Assembly: GCA_050261415.1 (NCBI GenBank)
Contig: JBLNDG010000236.1
Span: 1 to 5,995 of the forward strand
DNA: 5,995 nt
Direction of reading: 5' to 3'
Source of the DNA: JBLNDG01 sp050261415
GTDB lineage: Bacteria; Bacillota; Clostridia; Lutisporales; Lutisporaceae
The position numbers were made by a program, and so were the translations under genes. Under the pieces are notes generated by a model. That model saw only the letters and a list, made by a program, of their open reading frames with translations, searched no databases and was not told the DNA's origin. Below are positions 1 through 5,544 of this stretch, piece by piece (the stretch's first letter is position 1; the number at the start of each line of letters is the position of its first letter).

Positions 1-1
1 A

Positions 2-61
2 TCGCACACAGCTACTCTAGATGTGCTACCGGAAGAATGGTTTACCATAATAGACACGTGA
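2..61 (+). CDS. Possible 3' end of an unidentified plus-strand gene (partial)
   Basis: The second plus frame is open from the window edge to a TGA at 59-61 and ends in LPEEWFTIIDT. Its composition looks more protein-like than the other two frames: frame 1 also stays open to a TAA at 79-81 but reads poorly, and frame 3 stops at once. I do not recognise the family from about 19 residues. The bidirectional terminator at 172-207 could end its transcript. Support is composition and position only, so a chance open frame is quite possible. Confidence 0.3.
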   Translation, partial: SHTATLDVLPEEWFTIIDT

Positions 62-305
62 CAATGCTAATTTTAGCATAAATTTTGACTCATGAGAAGT
101 AAAATTTGCAATTATGTAAATATTGTTATGTAACCTTCATTCTTTGTCCGTGAAACATCTCATATCCATGCAAAAAGGACTTATTCAATATCGGATAAGT
201 CCTTTTTTATATTTCAACTGCCATCCTTAACTTGCCGGTCTTTCACCAAACTATTTTTGAACTCATTGTATCCCCTCACTTCTATATAGTGCAAAAGGCA
301 TGCAC
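62..305. other. Intergenic region between left-edge sequence and the rsiV-like gene
   Basis: No convincing gene is visible. It contains a small self-complementary element at 64-79 (ATGCTAA, two bases, TTAGCAT) and the strong terminator at 172-207. The open frame on the plus strand from 232 overlaps the end of the rsiV-like gene antisense and has no family resemblance, so it is treated as a shadow. Confidence 0.5.
172..207. terminator. Bidirectional intrinsic terminator
   Basis: A perfect 13-bp inverted repeat, AAAAAGGACTTAT at 172-184 and ATAAGTCCTTTTT at 195-207, encloses a 10-nt loop. The A-run on one side and T-run on the other give a U-tract in both directions. On the minus strand it lies about 100 nt past the stop codon of the rsiV-like gene and is its likely terminator. 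On the plus strand it could end transcription entering from the left edge. Confidence 0.88.
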
Positions 306-1097
306 TTATTTTATATATTCACTGCCAACCAAATCATCCGATAGTATTTCTGTCGGTATGACAAATTCAACAACCCCCATATACCCGGGAGCAACCTCAT
401 ATTTGTCAAATGAAATAACCAGCTTGCCTTCTGTATTGATATAAAAGTTTTGTTCCTTTGAAATTCTGTCAAAAAGTACTATAGTCCCTTTCTGCTCTAT
501 TCCTTCAACCCAATAAAATTTATCATTATCGGCTTTATATTGTTCCACCATTTGCTTTTTAATATTATCGCTGATAATATCAACATACTTGTCATCTTGA
601 AATAAGCTTGGCAAAGTAATTAGTACCTCGTTTTTCTTATCTATGGTATCGTATTTCATTGTTGTTGATGAAGAGCCTGCAGTATTTACTGCATAACGGC
701 CTATGGGTAATATACGGTCTGTATCCGTCTTTACCATATATCCGCTGTTTACACCTAAATGGCCTCCGCCATTTTTCTTTAATTCTTCCATGTCAGTTAT
801 AAACCCTTCGTATAACTTTTTATTTTCAGCAAGGTATTTTTCATTTAAGCTGTTTTCCAGGGTTTTATTTTCCAGACCTTGTACAGCGGGTACTTTTATG
901 TTCGCATTGTAGGTATCCTGGTTCACGGTATATTCCCTGAAGGTCAGCACTTTTACTATACTGCTTACAATTGGTACTTTTGACAGTGTTGCTGCAAACA
1001 CCGGGCTACTATTAATCCCTGCAGTGAATACAACTAATGCAACAGTTATTGAAGAGGCCGCTATTCTTATTCTTTTAAAATTATTCTTTTTATTCAT
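306..1097 (-). CDS. RsiV-like extracellular sensor protein (DUF4163/DUF3298), anti-sigma part missing
   Basis: The 263-residue product starts with a basic stretch (MNKKNNFKRIRI) and a hydrophobic segment at about residues 13-28, ending in an AxA-like site (VFA-A, 33-36). It should therefore be a secreted or membrane-tethered protein. Residues 38 to 263 follow the extracellular domain of Bacillus subtilis RsiV as I remember it. Matching blocks are SKVPIVSSIVKVLTF, LENKTLENSLNEKYL, DTIDKKNEVLITLPSLF, KLVISFDKYEVAPGYMG and the closing LVGSEYIK. RsiV is the membrane anti-sigma factor that binds lysozyme outside the cell and releases SigV when cleaved. Here the cytoplasmic sigma-binding part is absent from the reading frame. 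An AGAGAGGG ribosome site about 9 nt before the ATG supports translation from 1097. The family call is strong. Function as an anti-sigma factor from this start is doubtful: it could be a free lysozyme-binding decoy or a pseudogene. Confidence 0.85.
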   Translation of the reverse strand: MNKKNNFKRIRIAASSITVALVVFTAGINSSPVFAATLSKVPIVSSIVKVLTFREYTVNQDTYNANIKVPAVQGLENKTLENSLNEKYLAENKKLYEGFITDMEELKKNGGGHLGVNSGYMVKTDTDRILPIGRYAVNTAGSSSTTMKYDTIDKKNEVLITLPSLFQDDKYVDIISDNIKKQMVEQYKADNDKFYWVEGIEQKGTIVLFDRISKEQNFYINTEGKLVISFDKYEVAPGYMGVVEFVIPTEILSDDLVGSEYIK

Positions 1098-1200
1098 ACT
1101 GCTTATCCCTCTCTTTTAAAGCTTTTTTGCTACAAAATCTGATTCCATAGGAATAGATACACTCATATATTCCTTTTTAGTTGCTTTCCCCTATTCGCGC
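1098..1200 (-). pseudogene. Remnant of the RsiV cytoplasmic anti-sigma segment
   Basis: Read in the same frame as the downstream rsiV-like gene, this stretch gives GKATKKEYMSVSIPMESD followed by FVAKKL, then a TAA at 1116-1118. RsiV of B. subtilis, from memory, has EEYKNVQIPKELDIIVEKAL at the matching distance before its membrane segment. EY, V-IP, and the final K-L positions line up. A second in-frame TAG at 1191-1193 and the lack of any ATG, GTG or TTG at the expected start mean the full protein cannot be made. A good ribosome site (AAAGGAG, 1207-1213) still sits about 7 nt before the expected first codon. A short product from the internal ATG at 1164-1166 (16 codons, own AAAGGA) is possible but unproven. 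Restored, the protein would be about 297 residues, close to RsiV. Confidence 0.6.
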
Positions 1201-1206
1201 GAATAG
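1191..1206. repeat. Perfect 16-bp palindrome at the lost rsiV start
   Basis: CTATTCGCGCGAATAG reads identically on both strands. On the minus strand it directly follows an AAAGGAG ribosome site and occupies the position where the rsiV start codon would be expected; it supplies the in-frame TAG. It could be an operator, a restriction or protein target, or a leader hairpin. No family of regulator is recognised from it. Confidence 0.7.
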
Positions 1207-1254
1207 CTCCTTTCTTTTGCTCTGATACATATCATATTTGTTTTACACTTTATA

Positions 1255-1282
1255 GACGCCGGTAATATGTAAAAAGTTTTAA
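1255..1282 (-). promoter_or_regulatory. Candidate ECF-sigma promoter for the rsiV-like gene
   Basis: On the minus strand, TTAAAAC (1276-1282) is followed after 17 nt by CGTC (1255-1258). AAC plus CGTC at this spacing is the usual layout of Bacillus/Clostridium ECF promoters, including autoregulated sigV operons. Transcription would start near 1247, leaving a leader of about 150 nt before the ATG at 1097. No ECF sigma gene lies in the window, so the cognate sigma would have to come from elsewhere. It is a pattern match only. Confidence 0.45.
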
Positions 1283-1490
1283 ATATCCAGGTTATTATTG
1301 AAATAATTGGATTTAAAGCTGATATTTGCATTCTGCCGCACAAGTCTAGTTATTAGATTTCAAATTATTGACTACGTGGTCTGTGATTGAAAAGAGGGGG
1401 ATACATATAAAGATGTATTCATAAACCGATAGGATTGAGATTCTATCTCTGTCATCTTATTGCCGCACGTAAACACTTACGACAATCATC
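1283..1490. other. Gene-free stretch between the rsiV promoter and the IS200-type remnant
   Basis: No reading frame with family resemblance is present. Two small hairpins are visible: ATACAT/ATGTAT with a 6-nt loop (1401-1418) and GAGAT/ATCTC with a 3-nt loop (1437-1449). They lie downstream of the broken tnpA, where the right-end hairpin of an IS200/IS605 element would be expected, but the element end cannot be fixed. Confidence 0.4.
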
Positions 1491-1744
1491 CTATGTTCTC
1501 CCTTTCAAGAATCCCATAAATCCAGATACACTTATTTTAGGCGGTATCTCAACCAGCATGTGCACATGATCTGGGCATACTTCAGCTTCTATGATATTTA
1601 TTCCTTTCCACTTGCATAACTCTCTTAAAATCGCTCCTAGTTCAATCTTTTTCCTCGAAAAATACCTTCCTTCTATACTTCGAAGCAAGCACTATGTGAT
1701 ATTTGCAGTTCCATTTTGTATACGATTAACTGTGTATCGTTCAT
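1491..1744 (-). pseudogene. tnpA: Decayed IS200/IS605-family TnpA transposase
   Basis: Three reading frames together rebuild an IS200-type Y1 transposase. The first frame starts at 1744 with MNDTQ after an AGAAGG ribosome site. A shift near 1720-1730 leads to SYTKWNCKYHIVLASKYRRK. A second shift near 1646-1660 leads to IELGAILRELCKWKG, NIIEAEVCPDHVHMLVEIPPK and SGFMGFLKG, followed by a stop at 1491. The HUH metal-binding motif (HVH in PDHVHML) survives. The C-terminal part, including the catalytic tyrosine region (usually near YYVDTVG), is gone. IS200 TnpA is normally about 150 residues and this remnant covers roughly the first 85. It cannot be active. No tnpB is present. Confidence 0.88.
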
Positions 1745-1796
1745 GATGAATGACCTTCTTTTGATATCGTTGTTGCAGTTGGCATACCGCAATTTT

Positions 1797-1824
1797 ATTA
1801 TATTAAAAGGAGTTCTTATGTCTT
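1797..1824 (-). promoter_or_regulatory. Candidate sigma-A promoter of the IS200-type tnpA
   Basis: On the minus strand AAGACA (1819-1824) and a consensus TATAAT (1797-1802) are separated by 16 nt, about 55 nt upstream of the tnpA ATG at 1744. The -10 is perfect and the -35 matches 4 of 6 positions. IS200 elements are usually weakly transcribed. Confidence 0.4.
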
Positions 1825-1848
1825 GCTCACCGCGGAAAGCTCTCCGGA

Positions 1849-1867
1849 CCCCACGTCTAACGTAGGG
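1849..1867. repeat. Hairpin in the IS200-type leader
   Basis: CCCCACG (1849-1855) and CGTAGGG (1861-1867) pair over 7 bp, with one G-T pair, around TCTAA. Its place between the element edge and tnpA fits the subterminal hairpin used by Y1 transposases. Confidence 0.5.
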
Positions 1868-1879
1868 TTTTCTAGATAT

Positions 1880-1906
1880 AAAAAGCACTGCAAACCTTTG
1901 CAGTGC
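1880..1906 (-). terminator. Intrinsic terminator after the LysR gene
   Basis: GCACTGCAAA (1885-1894) and TTTGCAGTGC (1897-1906) are perfect complements, giving a stable stem. On the minus strand five Ts follow (1884-1880). It lies about 70 nt past the LysR stop codon and should end that transcript. It may also shield the IS200-type remnant from read-through; IS200 elements are known to carry such a terminator near the left end, so it may belong to the element. Confidence 0.85.
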
Positions 1907-1978
1907 AATAAGACTTACTACTTATTGTCTAACTAAGCAGACATTATCAATTCTAGAGCGCAAGAAATGATTTATGTG

Positions 1979-2872
1979 TTATATTGAAAAAGTCAAATTA
2001 CTTCTGAATTGTTCAAAGACATTTTCAAACAACTTAATATTTTTTTCAACCACCGCTCCTGGGGAAATATGTGTTACCATATATGTGATACGATCAGGAG
2101 GAGAACTAGTAAGCCTATGGACTTCTATTTCACTAGTCTGTTGTAAGTCAGCGACCACAGATTCCGGACAAATCGCCCAAAATCGAGGTTGTTTCATAAA
2201 GCTACGCATTAGAGGCACACTATCAATCCATAAGTATGGTGGAATTGAGGAATCCCACCAGGTAGTATGCCATTGCACAAATGCAGGGCTCCATTCAATA
2301 TACAGTTCATCTCTACAATCCATCTGGCTGGGATGAATCGGCCCGTCACCATACCTTCCATCCCGTTTCCTAATAAGATACATTTTTTCACGAAAGACTG
2401 GTTTGGAAACAAATCTATCACTCTCTATATTCAATAGAACAAACCCAATATCAAGGTCTCTACTTTCTATCATACGGTAAATTTCCAATGATTGCTGGGT
2501 ACGGATGCGAATCTTTACCGATTGATATTCACAGGAAAGCATCTCATACAGAGGCATCAAAATGAACAAATTCAGACTATCCACACTGCCTATCTGCAGT
2601 TCAATTCCTGGAATTTCTTTCTTTATCCCCTGAATTTCTTGAAATAATGTAATCCAGCGTTCTGCATAAGTAATCAAACGCTTGCCCGCAGCAGTAAGTT
2701 CTATTGTTCGAAAACCTTGACCTCGTTGAAATAATATAACGCCCAATTCTTCTTCCAGCATTTTAATGCGATAGCTAATTGTTGATTGAGATGTAAAAAG
2801 GCTGTTAGCTGCATTTGTTATGCTTCCGGTCTGTACTACTGCCAGAAAAGCCTGTATGTCACATAGATTCAT
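1979..2872 (-). CDS. LysR-family transcriptional regulator
   Basis: The product has the standard LysR layout. An N-terminal winged helix-turn-helix spans about residues 1-65 (DIQAFLAVVQTGSITNAA, then SQSTISYRIKMLEEELG, LFQRG and LTAAGKRL). A linker helix and a two-lobed effector domain follow to the end. Two in-frame ATGs exist. The one at 2881 sits directly against AAGGG, while the one at 2872 has AAGGG about 9 nt upstream, so I choose 2872 (297 residues; 300 from 2881). The gene follows the symporter in the same direction after about 150 nt, has its own candidate promoter and is closed by a strong terminator. LysR regulators usually control nearby genes in response to a small molecule, so the PLP enzyme and symporter are the likely targets. 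The ligand cannot be read from sequence. Confidence 0.92.
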   Translation of the reverse strand: MNLCDIQAFLAVVQTGSITNAANSLFTSQSTISYRIKMLEEELGVILFQRGQGFRTIELTAAGKRLITYAERWITLFQEIQGIKKEIPGIELQIGSVDSLNLFILMPLYEMLSCEYQSVKIRIRTQQSLEIYRMIESRDLDIGFVLLNIESDRFVSKPVFREKMYLIRKRDGRYGDGPIHPSQMDCRDELYIEWSPAFVQWHTTWWDSSIPPYLWIDSVPLMRSFMKQPRFWAICPESVVADLQQTSEIEVHRLTSSPPDRITYMVTHISPGAVVEKNIKLFENVFEQFRSNLTFSI

Positions 2873-2906
2873 TTCTATCATCCCTTATTATATAGTGTTT
2901 ATTTCC

Positions 2907-2935
2907 ATCATAACATAGGGAAAACCTCTTGTAAA
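2907..2935 (-). promoter_or_regulatory. Candidate sigma-A promoter for the LysR gene
   Basis: TTTACA (2930-2935) and TATGAT (2907-2912) are separated by exactly 17 nt on the minus strand, each matching the consensus at 5 of 6 positions. The predicted start lies about 30 nt upstream of the chosen ATG. It would let the regulator be made independently of the upstream enzyme-symporter transcript. Confidence 0.6.
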
Positions 2936-2953
2936 AAGACTGTTCTACACAGT
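2934..2953 (-). terminator. Weak terminator-like hairpin upstream of the LysR gene
   Basis: ACTGT (2939-2943) and ACAGT (2949-2953) pair around a 5-nt loop, and on the minus strand the stem is followed by CTTTTT. The 5-bp AT-rich stem is weak. It overlaps the -35 of the LysR promoter, so it could equally be a regulator binding site. Confidence 0.3.
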
Positions 2954-2994
2954 TCTAAGCACCAGATACGAAATGCACAAAGATATCATAAAAT

Positions 2995-3007
2995 AAGGCA
3001 CGGCCTT
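2995..3007 (-). terminator. Weak hairpin just after the symporter gene
   Basis: AAGGC and GCCTT pair around three bases, 15 nt past the symporter stop, followed on the minus strand by ATTTTATG. The stem is short and the T-run is interrupted, so it would end transcription partially at best. Confidence 0.25.
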
Positions 3008-3021
3008 TGGATTTTTCTCTC

Positions 3022-4047
3022 TTATTTATTGAAGGTCTCCATATTCATCTTGCCCAAACGCTTGGCAATAATCGTTGTCCCGGCCAGATCACCCACATTG
3101 TTCAGGACAGTATGTGCTGGATCAATAGTTGGCCAGATAGCAGCCAAAATAGGAATTAACGTGAGAGGCATTCCCAGCGTTTCCAGCATTACGGTAGACA
3201 TGACAACTCCCGCGCCCTTCACTCCAGCTGCTCCAATTGAAAGAATCATCCCCAGGAACACGAACTTGACAATACCTCCAAAGGTAATGGGGAAACCATA
3301 CAAGTTAGAAGCGAAAATACAGCACAGACCTACAAACAATGCAAATCCATTCATACCACATGTGTTGCCTAGAGGCAGTGTAAAGCCATAGACATTCTCG
3401 GGTATGCCCAGTTCTTCCTCGGAAACTTTCATAGAAACAGGTAATGTTGCCGCAGAAGAAGTAGTAGAAATAGCGACCAAAATAGCAGGAGAAATCTTCT
3501 TTATGAACTTACCAACACTTATCTTGGCTAATAGCTTCACCATTAACGGATACAGAACAAATAAAATTATAAGAGCACATATGTTATCGGTGATCATGAA
3601 TACCAGAACTTCCTTCATCATGGCACCACTGACAGTAGATACCATAGTAGCCATCAGGGACATAATGCCAAGCGGAGAGTATTCCATTACATATTCTGTT
3701 ATCTTCATCATAGTTTCACTGCCTTGATCAATTATGTGAACAAGACCCGAGACCTTTTCTCCAAGGGACAACAATGCAATACCGAGGAACGAGGAAGTAA
3801 CAACAATATAGAGAACAAAGCGTCCACCTACAGAGCGAAGCTGCTTGACATCACCCATCTTACATATTCCGCTGGTAATGCTGAAAAATACCAAGGGTAC
3901 AATTAACATTTTGAGAAGGCGAAGGAAAATGTTACCTAATGGAGAGATGAAAGATGCTGCATCTGGAGAAATGAAACCGATAATCAAGCCAATAACTATA
4001 CCGATAAGGATTTTTTTCCAAAGGGTAATTTTTTTCAGCTTTTGCAT
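3022..4047 (-). CDS. DAACS-family amino acid/dicarboxylate symporter, apparently lacking the TM3-TM4 region
   Basis: This is a multi-spanning membrane protein of the dicarboxylate/amino acid:cation symporter family (GltP/DctA/TcyP relatives). The ATG at 4047 has GGAAGGAG 6-8 nt upstream, so it is preferred over an in-frame TTG at 4065, giving 341 residues. Family blocks are SPLGNIFLRLLKMLIVPLVF near the N-terminus, the serine-rich hairpin 1 STTSSAATLPVS (about 194-205), hairpin 2 with GAAGVKGAGVVMS (about 272-284), and TM8 with DPAHTVLNNVGD (309-320). Two oddities stand out. The NMDG cation motif of TM7 reads GMNG (231-234), and the arginine that holds acidic side chains reads H312, although D309, N316 and D320 remain. 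Also YIVVTSS runs straight into FLGIALLSLGEK (residues 78-96), which skips about 65-70 residues found in GltPh. The gene follows the PLP enzyme by 32 nt and is surely cotranscribed. The substrate is uncertain, and an acidic amino acid is unlikely. Confidence 0.88.
   Translation of the reverse strand: MQKLKKITLWKKILIGIVIGLIIGFISPDAASFISPLGNIFLRLLKMLIVPLVFFSITSGICKMGDVKQLRSVGGRFVLYIVVTSSFLGIALLSLGEKVSGLVHIIDQGSETMMKITEYVMEYSPLGIMSLMATMVSTVSGAMMKEVLVFMITDNICALIILFVLYPLMVKLLAKISVGKFIKKISPAILVAISTTSSAATLPVSMKVSEEELGIPENVYGFTLPLGNTCGMNGFALFVGLCCIFASNLYGFPITFGGIVKFVFLGMILSIGAAGVKGAGVVMSTVMLETLGMPLTLIPILAAIWPTIDPAHTVLNNVGDLAGTTIIAKRLGKMNMETFNK
3783..3796. repeat. Tandem 7-bp repeat at the symporter junction
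   Basis: CGAGGAA occurs twice head to tail (3783-3789 and 3790-3796). It coincides with the codons where the family segment between TM3 and the late TM4 region is missing. Short repeats at a junction are a common trace of deletion by replication slippage. Confidence 0.55.
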
Positions 4048-4079
4048 TTTGTTTTCTCCTTCCAATTTTCAATATAATT

Positions 4080-5369
4080 TTAATTTTTGTGTTCTGCCGC
4101 GATTTCAGCTGTAATCTTCAAGAATTGATCTATCTCTTCCACTGTATGACAGTGAATAGGAGATACACGAATTGCGCCTTCCAGTCCTAAAGATTCCACG
4201 ATACGTTTGGAATACAAGCTGGTATTGATGCGCTCAAACACTGTCACGCCACGCTTATAGTATTCGGCAACTGCCTCCTTGAAGCCTATTCCATGAATGC
4301 CAATGGCTGAAATCAGATCTCGGTTTACAACGCTGGGATTATCAAGATAAACCGTAACACCCGGAATATATCTCAGTCCAGGCACCTGCGCTGTTCCTTC
4401 CATCATTCGGAACAGCAGCGCACGTTCGTGTAGATGAATATGTGTCATACCCTCTACATACTGTGTACGACGTTCTTCAGAATGAGTATAGTGACGCCCT
4501 ATCCAGCAGACATAGTCTACAACAGCAGAAATGGACGCATAGTTGGGATGTGGAAATGTACCGAGTTCCCATTCATTTTCATCCTTTGCCAGCAGTTTGT
4601 CATGAGGCAGCTTTGCAACACGGTCGGACACATATCCATAGCCACAACCTCTGATACCAAATGCCTTATACGGCGCAAAGTTCATGCCGTCCAGCTGCAG
4701 CTTTTCAACATCCAATACTGCATGAGGCATATGCTGAACTGCGTCAGAGATGATATATAGATCTGGCTTGATTTTTCTGGCTTCTCTTACAATTTCCTCA
4801 ATATTGAAAATATATCCTGAAATATTAGAAGCGCTCATCACATTAAGCAGGCAGGTATCTTTATCGATGTGATGCAAAATTTCTTCCGTATTCACCCCGC
4901 CAGTATTGGGATTAGCAATGGCTACACGAAATTCCTTACCGGTTCTGTCCGCATAATATTTTGTAGAATCATATGCGGAAGGGTGTTCAAGTGAGGTGGT
5001 AACAACATTAGTACCAGGTACATTTTCAATGATTGCACGAGTCATCCGATACATTACTTGAGACGCTGTCAGTTCTGTAACCAGTGCACCGGACTTAGCG
5101 CCGAAAATTACCTCCATAATATCCCGTATACCATCAGCTTTAACTTTCTTAAGCATCATTGAGGTATCATGAATCCGCTCGGGGCAATCTGGAATCTGTT
5201 CAAACATAGCCTTAGCATCTACAGCAGCTTTCAGGCGAAGCGATCCGCCAGAATTTTCAAAAAAAATTCGTTTCCTTTTGAGATAGTCGCTTTCCAAATA
5301 GCAGAAACGACTTCTTATTTCCTGTATCAGAGCAGGATCAAAGAGCACCCCTTTGGCCTCATCGCCCAT
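4080..5369 (-). CDS. Class V aminotransferase-fold PLP-dependent enzyme (cysteine desulfurase-like, without the usual Cys)
   Basis: The 429-residue product has the class V fold type I pattern. Visible elements are FFENSGGS (37-43), the cofactor-stacking histidine in SLEHPSAYDS (H129), SASNISG (179-185), the pyridine-binding aspartate in IISDAVQH (D209, with Q212), the PLP lysine in FAPYKAFGIRG (K235), WELGT (267-271) and the carboxylate-binding arginine in IRVSP (R401). Members include cysteine desulfurases, selenocysteine lyases, kynureninase-type and isopenicillin N epimerase-type enzymes. At the place where SufS has RAGHHCA this protein has FERINTS (about 378-384), so there is no cysteine at the persulfide position; C407 lies in the next loop. 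It is probably a lyase, epimerase or transaminase for an amino acid rather than a sulfur donor. AAGGAG 9 nt before the ATG supports the start. It is the first gene of the unit with the symporter. Confidence 0.87.
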   Translation of the reverse strand: MGDEAKGVLFDPALIQEIRSRFCYLESDYLKRKRIFFENSGGSLRLKAAVDAKAMFEQIPDCPERIHDTSMMLKKVKADGIRDIMEVIFGAKSGALVTELTASQVMYRMTRAIIENVPGTNVVTTSLEHPSAYDSTKYYADRTGKEFRVAIANPNTGGVNTEEILHHIDKDTCLLNVMSASNISGYIFNIEEIVREARKIKPDLYIISDAVQHMPHAVLDVEKLQLDGMNFAPYKAFGIRGCGYGYVSDRVAKLPHDKLLAKDENEWELGTFPHPNYASISAVVDYVCWIGRHYTHSEERRTQYVEGMTHIHLHERALLFRMMEGTAQVPGLRYIPGVTVYLDNPSVVNRDLISAIGIHGIGFKEAVAEYYKRGVTVFERINTSLYSKRIVESLGLEGAIRVSPIHCHTVEEIDQFLKITAEIAAEHKN

Positions 5370-5423
5370 TACTCACATCTCCTTTTCTTCACAAAGTTTA
5401 ATCTTCCATTTTTAGGGCAGCTT

Positions 5424-5452
5424 TTCATAAGTAAACTCTTTCCATAAACCAA
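5424..5452 (-). promoter_or_regulatory. Candidate promoter of the PLP enzyme-symporter operon
   Basis: TTGGTT (5447-5452) and TATGAA (5424-5429) are 17 nt apart on the minus strand, about 55 nt upstream of the ATG at 5369. Both boxes are imperfect, as expected for an activator-dependent promoter. The palindrome at 5457-5475 begins 5 bp upstream of the -35. Confidence 0.45.
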
Positions 5453-5456
5453 TTTA

Positions 5457-5475
5457 CCTTACTACGATAGTAAGG
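5457..5475. promoter_or_regulatory. Palindromic LysR-type box (T-N11-A) upstream of the operon
   Basis: CCTTACTACGATAGTAAGG is a perfect inverted repeat with 8-bp arms and a 3-nt centre. T at 5460 and A at 5472 are symmetric and separated by 11 nt, which is the classical LysR recognition pattern. The centre falls about 49 bp upstream of the predicted transcription start, a suitable place for activation. The LysR protein encoded at 1979-2872 is the natural candidate to bind here. Assignment is by inference. Confidence 0.6.
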
Positions 5476-5544
5476 ATAATAAATGAATGCTACTCCAACA
5501 GAAGATCCTTTCTTGTTATGTTAACACATAAAAAATCAATTGAA

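Larger units (their letters stand above)
1375..1884 (-). mobile_element. Remnant of an IS200/IS605-family element (approximate limits)
   Basis: The element contains the broken tnpA and the leader upstream of it up to about 1884. In the leader, 1849-1867 forms a 7-bp stem (CCCCACG, TCTAA loop, CGTAGGG, one G-T pair) that suits the left-end hairpin recognised by TnpA. IS200-type elements have no terminal inverted repeats and make no target duplications, so the ends given are estimates. The C-terminal part of tnpA is missing, so the element is shorter than the usual 650-720 bp. Confidence 0.6.

Noticed and set aside
1188..1229. Possible C-terminal tail of a lost ECF sigma factor (MYQSKRKELFARIGESN in another minus frame)
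   Set aside because: The flavour resembles the end of ECF sigma factors, and the position before rsiV is suggestive, but 17 residues are too few and the frame upstream is closed by a stop, so I do not claim it.
1401..1449. Two small hairpins read as CRISPR-like or riboswitch elements
   Set aside because: There are no regular repeats or spacers and the stems are 5-6 bp; they fit the edge of the IS200-type remnant or chance.
1491..1688. A 65-residue IS200-type protein as an intact small gene
   Set aside because: It is an internal piece of TnpA in one of three frames, without a ribosome site, the N-terminal strand or the catalytic tyrosine.
1673..1888. Open frame of 71 codons (starting with a GTG) across the IS200-type leader into the start of tnpA
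   Set aside because: Only its last part, from MNDTQ, is the true tnpA start. The upstream part runs through hairpin and promoter sequence, and the frame diverges from the transposase after the first shift.
2209..2421. 70-codon minus-strand frame inside the LysR gene
   Set aside because: It is a frame-shifted shadow of the LysR coding sequence without an independent ribosome site.
3029..3391. 120-codon plus-strand open frame opposite the symporter
   Set aside because: It is an antisense shadow of a well-supported gene with no family resemblance. The same holds for the frames at 1974-2336, 3404-3727, 3845-4114, 4434-4760 and 5169-5447.
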